This document shows, in pieces, positions 63,056 through 64,000 of a stretch of DNA of 64,000 bases. Made by a program: the position numbers and the translations under genes. Below the pieces are notes generated by a model, which was given only the letters and a program-made list of their open reading frames with translations, was not told the origin of the DNA and did no database searches. The DNA is taken from the NCBI GenBank assembly GCA_020636215.1, contig JACJYG010000006.1, positions 1,276,047 to 1,340,046 of the forward strand, written 5' to 3'. Source of the stretch: Lewinellaceae bacterium. GTDB lineage: Bacteria; Bacteroidota; Bacteroidia; Chitinophagales; Saprospiraceae. Every line of letters begins with the position of its first letter. Within the stretch, counting starts at the first letter, position 1.

Positions 63056-63520
63056 GTGGGCGAACAAGTGCTCACCCTGCGCGGCAATACCGCCCTGGCT
63101 TCCCGGCAGCGGCTGCTCGGAACGCATACGGTGTATAACCTGGAAGTAAAGGGGCTGCATAACTTTTTGGTGGGGCGCCAGGGGGGGGTGGTGCATAATA
63201 GTTGTTTCCAACTGGTTAAAGATTTTATAATAAGAGAAGGTAAGTTGCCCGATCACTATATTACGAAGCAGCAAGCCTTTGACTTGGGCTGGGTACCAAA
63301 CCAAGGTAATTTACAAGATATTGCCCCCGGAAAATGGATTGGCGGAGATATATTTCATAACTCAGAGGGTAAATTACCAACTAAACCGGGAAGAGTATGG
63401 CGAGAAGCTGATATCAACTATAAGGGTGGTTTTCGGGGGGCAGAAAGATTGTTGTATTCAAATGATGGCCTGTTTTACAAAACAGTGGATCATTATCAAA
63501 CATTTACAATAGTAGATTAA
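63056..63520 (+). CDS. Barnase-type ribonuclease tip after HINT remnant
   Basis: 154 residues from GTG 63056, but the true N-terminus is probably a larger toxin. Residues 1-50 are the end of the HINT module ([23 protein letters not shown]). From about 55 the chain is barnase-like throughout: [80 protein letters not shown]. Barnase catalytic residues Lys27, Glu73, Arg83, Arg87 and His102 correspond to Lys71, Glu117, Arg127, Arg131 and His146, all present. It cleaves single-stranded RNA after guanosine. The barstar gene follows four bases later. Confidence 0.93.
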   Translation: MGEQVLTLRGNTALASRQRLLGTHTVYNLEVKGLHNFLVGRQGGVVHNSCFQLVKDFIIREGKLPDHYITKQQAFDLGWVPNQGNLQDIAPGKWIGGDIFHNSEGKLPTKPGRVWREADINYKGGFRGAERLLYSNDGLFYKTVDHYQTFTIVD

Positions 63521-63524
63521 TGGT

Positions 63525-63815
63525 ATGCTTGTAGTAATTGATGGAAAAAAGATAAACTCGATAGATCTTTTTCATGAATGCTTGAAGAAGAAATTAAACT
63601 TTCCTGAATATTACGGAGCAAACTTAGATGCTCTCTGGGACATGCTGACTGCATGGGTGTCACTGCCTTTAACCATCATTATTAAGAATTGCAATGCGCT
63701 TAAATCTGGTTTAGGAGACAGTTATTATTCATCTTTAATTAATATTCTAGAGAAAGCTGAAGAAGAGTTTGCAGGATTCAGTTTTGTATTGATTCCCTCG
63801 ATAAATCAGGAATAG
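63525..63815 (+). CDS. Barstar-family inhibitor (immunity protein)
   Basis: 96 residues, close to barstar length (about 90). Core: [51 protein letters not shown], with the barnase-binding Tyr29, Asp35, Trp38 and Asp39 equivalents in [11 protein letters not shown]. It should bind and block the adjacent ribonuclease in the cytoplasm of the producing cell and its kin. Start at ATG 63525 gives a four-base gap from the toxin stop, ensuring co-expression. Confidence 0.95.
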   Translation: MLVVIDGKKINSIDLFHECLKKKLNFPEYYGANLDALWDMLTAWVSLPLTIIIKNCNALKSGLGDSYYSSLINILEKAEEEFAGFSFVLIPSINQE

Positions 63816-63848
63816 AAAGCCTGAGCCTTGATTTTCTGTTAAAGGCCG

Positions 63849-64000
63849 CGAAAAGCGCACCACTATAAATTCAGAATCCTCCTCCTCCGCTTCGAATACC
63901 GCCCCATAACCGCTATATTTGAACGCGCTGCCGGAAACGTCTGGCAGCCGCCGAAGCAGGTGTCGTATACATGGTTAAGGATGACTCCAACCTGGCATTG
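63849..64000 (+). repeat. Toxin module repeat, copy 3 (runs off window)
   Basis: Near-identical to copy 1 (59761-59930), starting at CGAAAAGCGCACCACTATAA and including the 24-base core at 63893-63916. A net deletion of 19 bases after CGTCTGGCAGC shifts the frame relative to copy 1, so this copy would not read through unless corrected. It suggests a further cassette beyond the window. Confidence 0.85.

Noticed and set aside
1..64000. tRNA or rRNA genes
   Set aside because: No TPsiC/anticodon-arm pattern or rRNA core was seen in the intergenic gaps I read; a tRNAscan run would settle it.

Overview
The window comes from a Bacteroidota chromosome, most likely a Saprospiraceae-type organism. The evidence is a secreted subtilase with SprB and GEVED repeats and a type IX secretion C-terminal sorting domain, Bacteroidota-style promoters (TTTG...TAnnTTTG), and lineage-typical genes (DUF4292 lipoprotein, SWIM protein, DksA-lspA pair, acpP-fabF-rnc order). 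GC content is near 50 percent by eye, except in the last 4 kb, where several genes are clearly AT-richer.

Layout. 1-12.5 kb: end of a haloacid dehalogenase gene, a 1615-residue T9SS protease, a Na+/H+ antiporter, a large beta-propeller secreted protein, a 570-base non-coding stretch with twin hairpins, a DUF4350-like protein and a PaaI-type thioesterase. 12.8-17.1 kb: two ECF sigma factors, each coupled to a membrane protein that looks like its regulator, followed by a DUF4097-type protein. 17.2-29.1 kb: beta-CASP nuclease, aminopeptidase, HflX, then a cell-envelope operon (nucleotidyltransferase, TPR protein, DUF4292 lipoprotein, degenerate LytM/EnvC-like protein) interrupted by a highly ordered 9-bp minisatellite, then pyruvate kinase. 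29.5-41.3 kb: acpP-fabF-rnc, SWIM protein, OmpA-type protein, DksA-like regulator with lspA, two ArsR paralogues, tsaB and prfA. 41.5-46.5 kb: a cluster of three small paralogues of unknown function, a DUF1508 protein probably sharing their beta domain, a repeat element and a BTAD regulator with a pseudo-receiver. 46.7-58.1 kb: hutH, M48 protease, MscS channel, adenine deaminase, a PAP2-like membrane protein, kynurenine monooxygenase, a von Willebrand A/TPR protein and several small unknown genes.

58.1-64.0 kb is the most interesting part. A GIY-YIG nuclease gene is broken by an IS21-type remnant (istA without istB). It is followed by what reads as a polymorphic-toxin tip and immunity cassette array. 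Three copies of one short module (Y/F-EYRPITAIF...) precede exchangeable cassettes: a QxE-class ADP-ribosyltransferase toxin with a NADAR-domain partner; a gene fusing an unknown N-terminal domain to endonuclease V; and a HINT-linked barnase with its barstar inhibitor. The third module copy runs off the window. Two of the immunity candidates are nucleic-acid repair or de-modification enzymes (NADAR, endonuclease V) rather than binding inhibitors. This suggests immunity by reversing or clearing DNA damage.

Limits: all family calls come from reading motifs, not from database searches. Start codons follow reading-frame context and signal peptides. Promoter calls are pattern matches.
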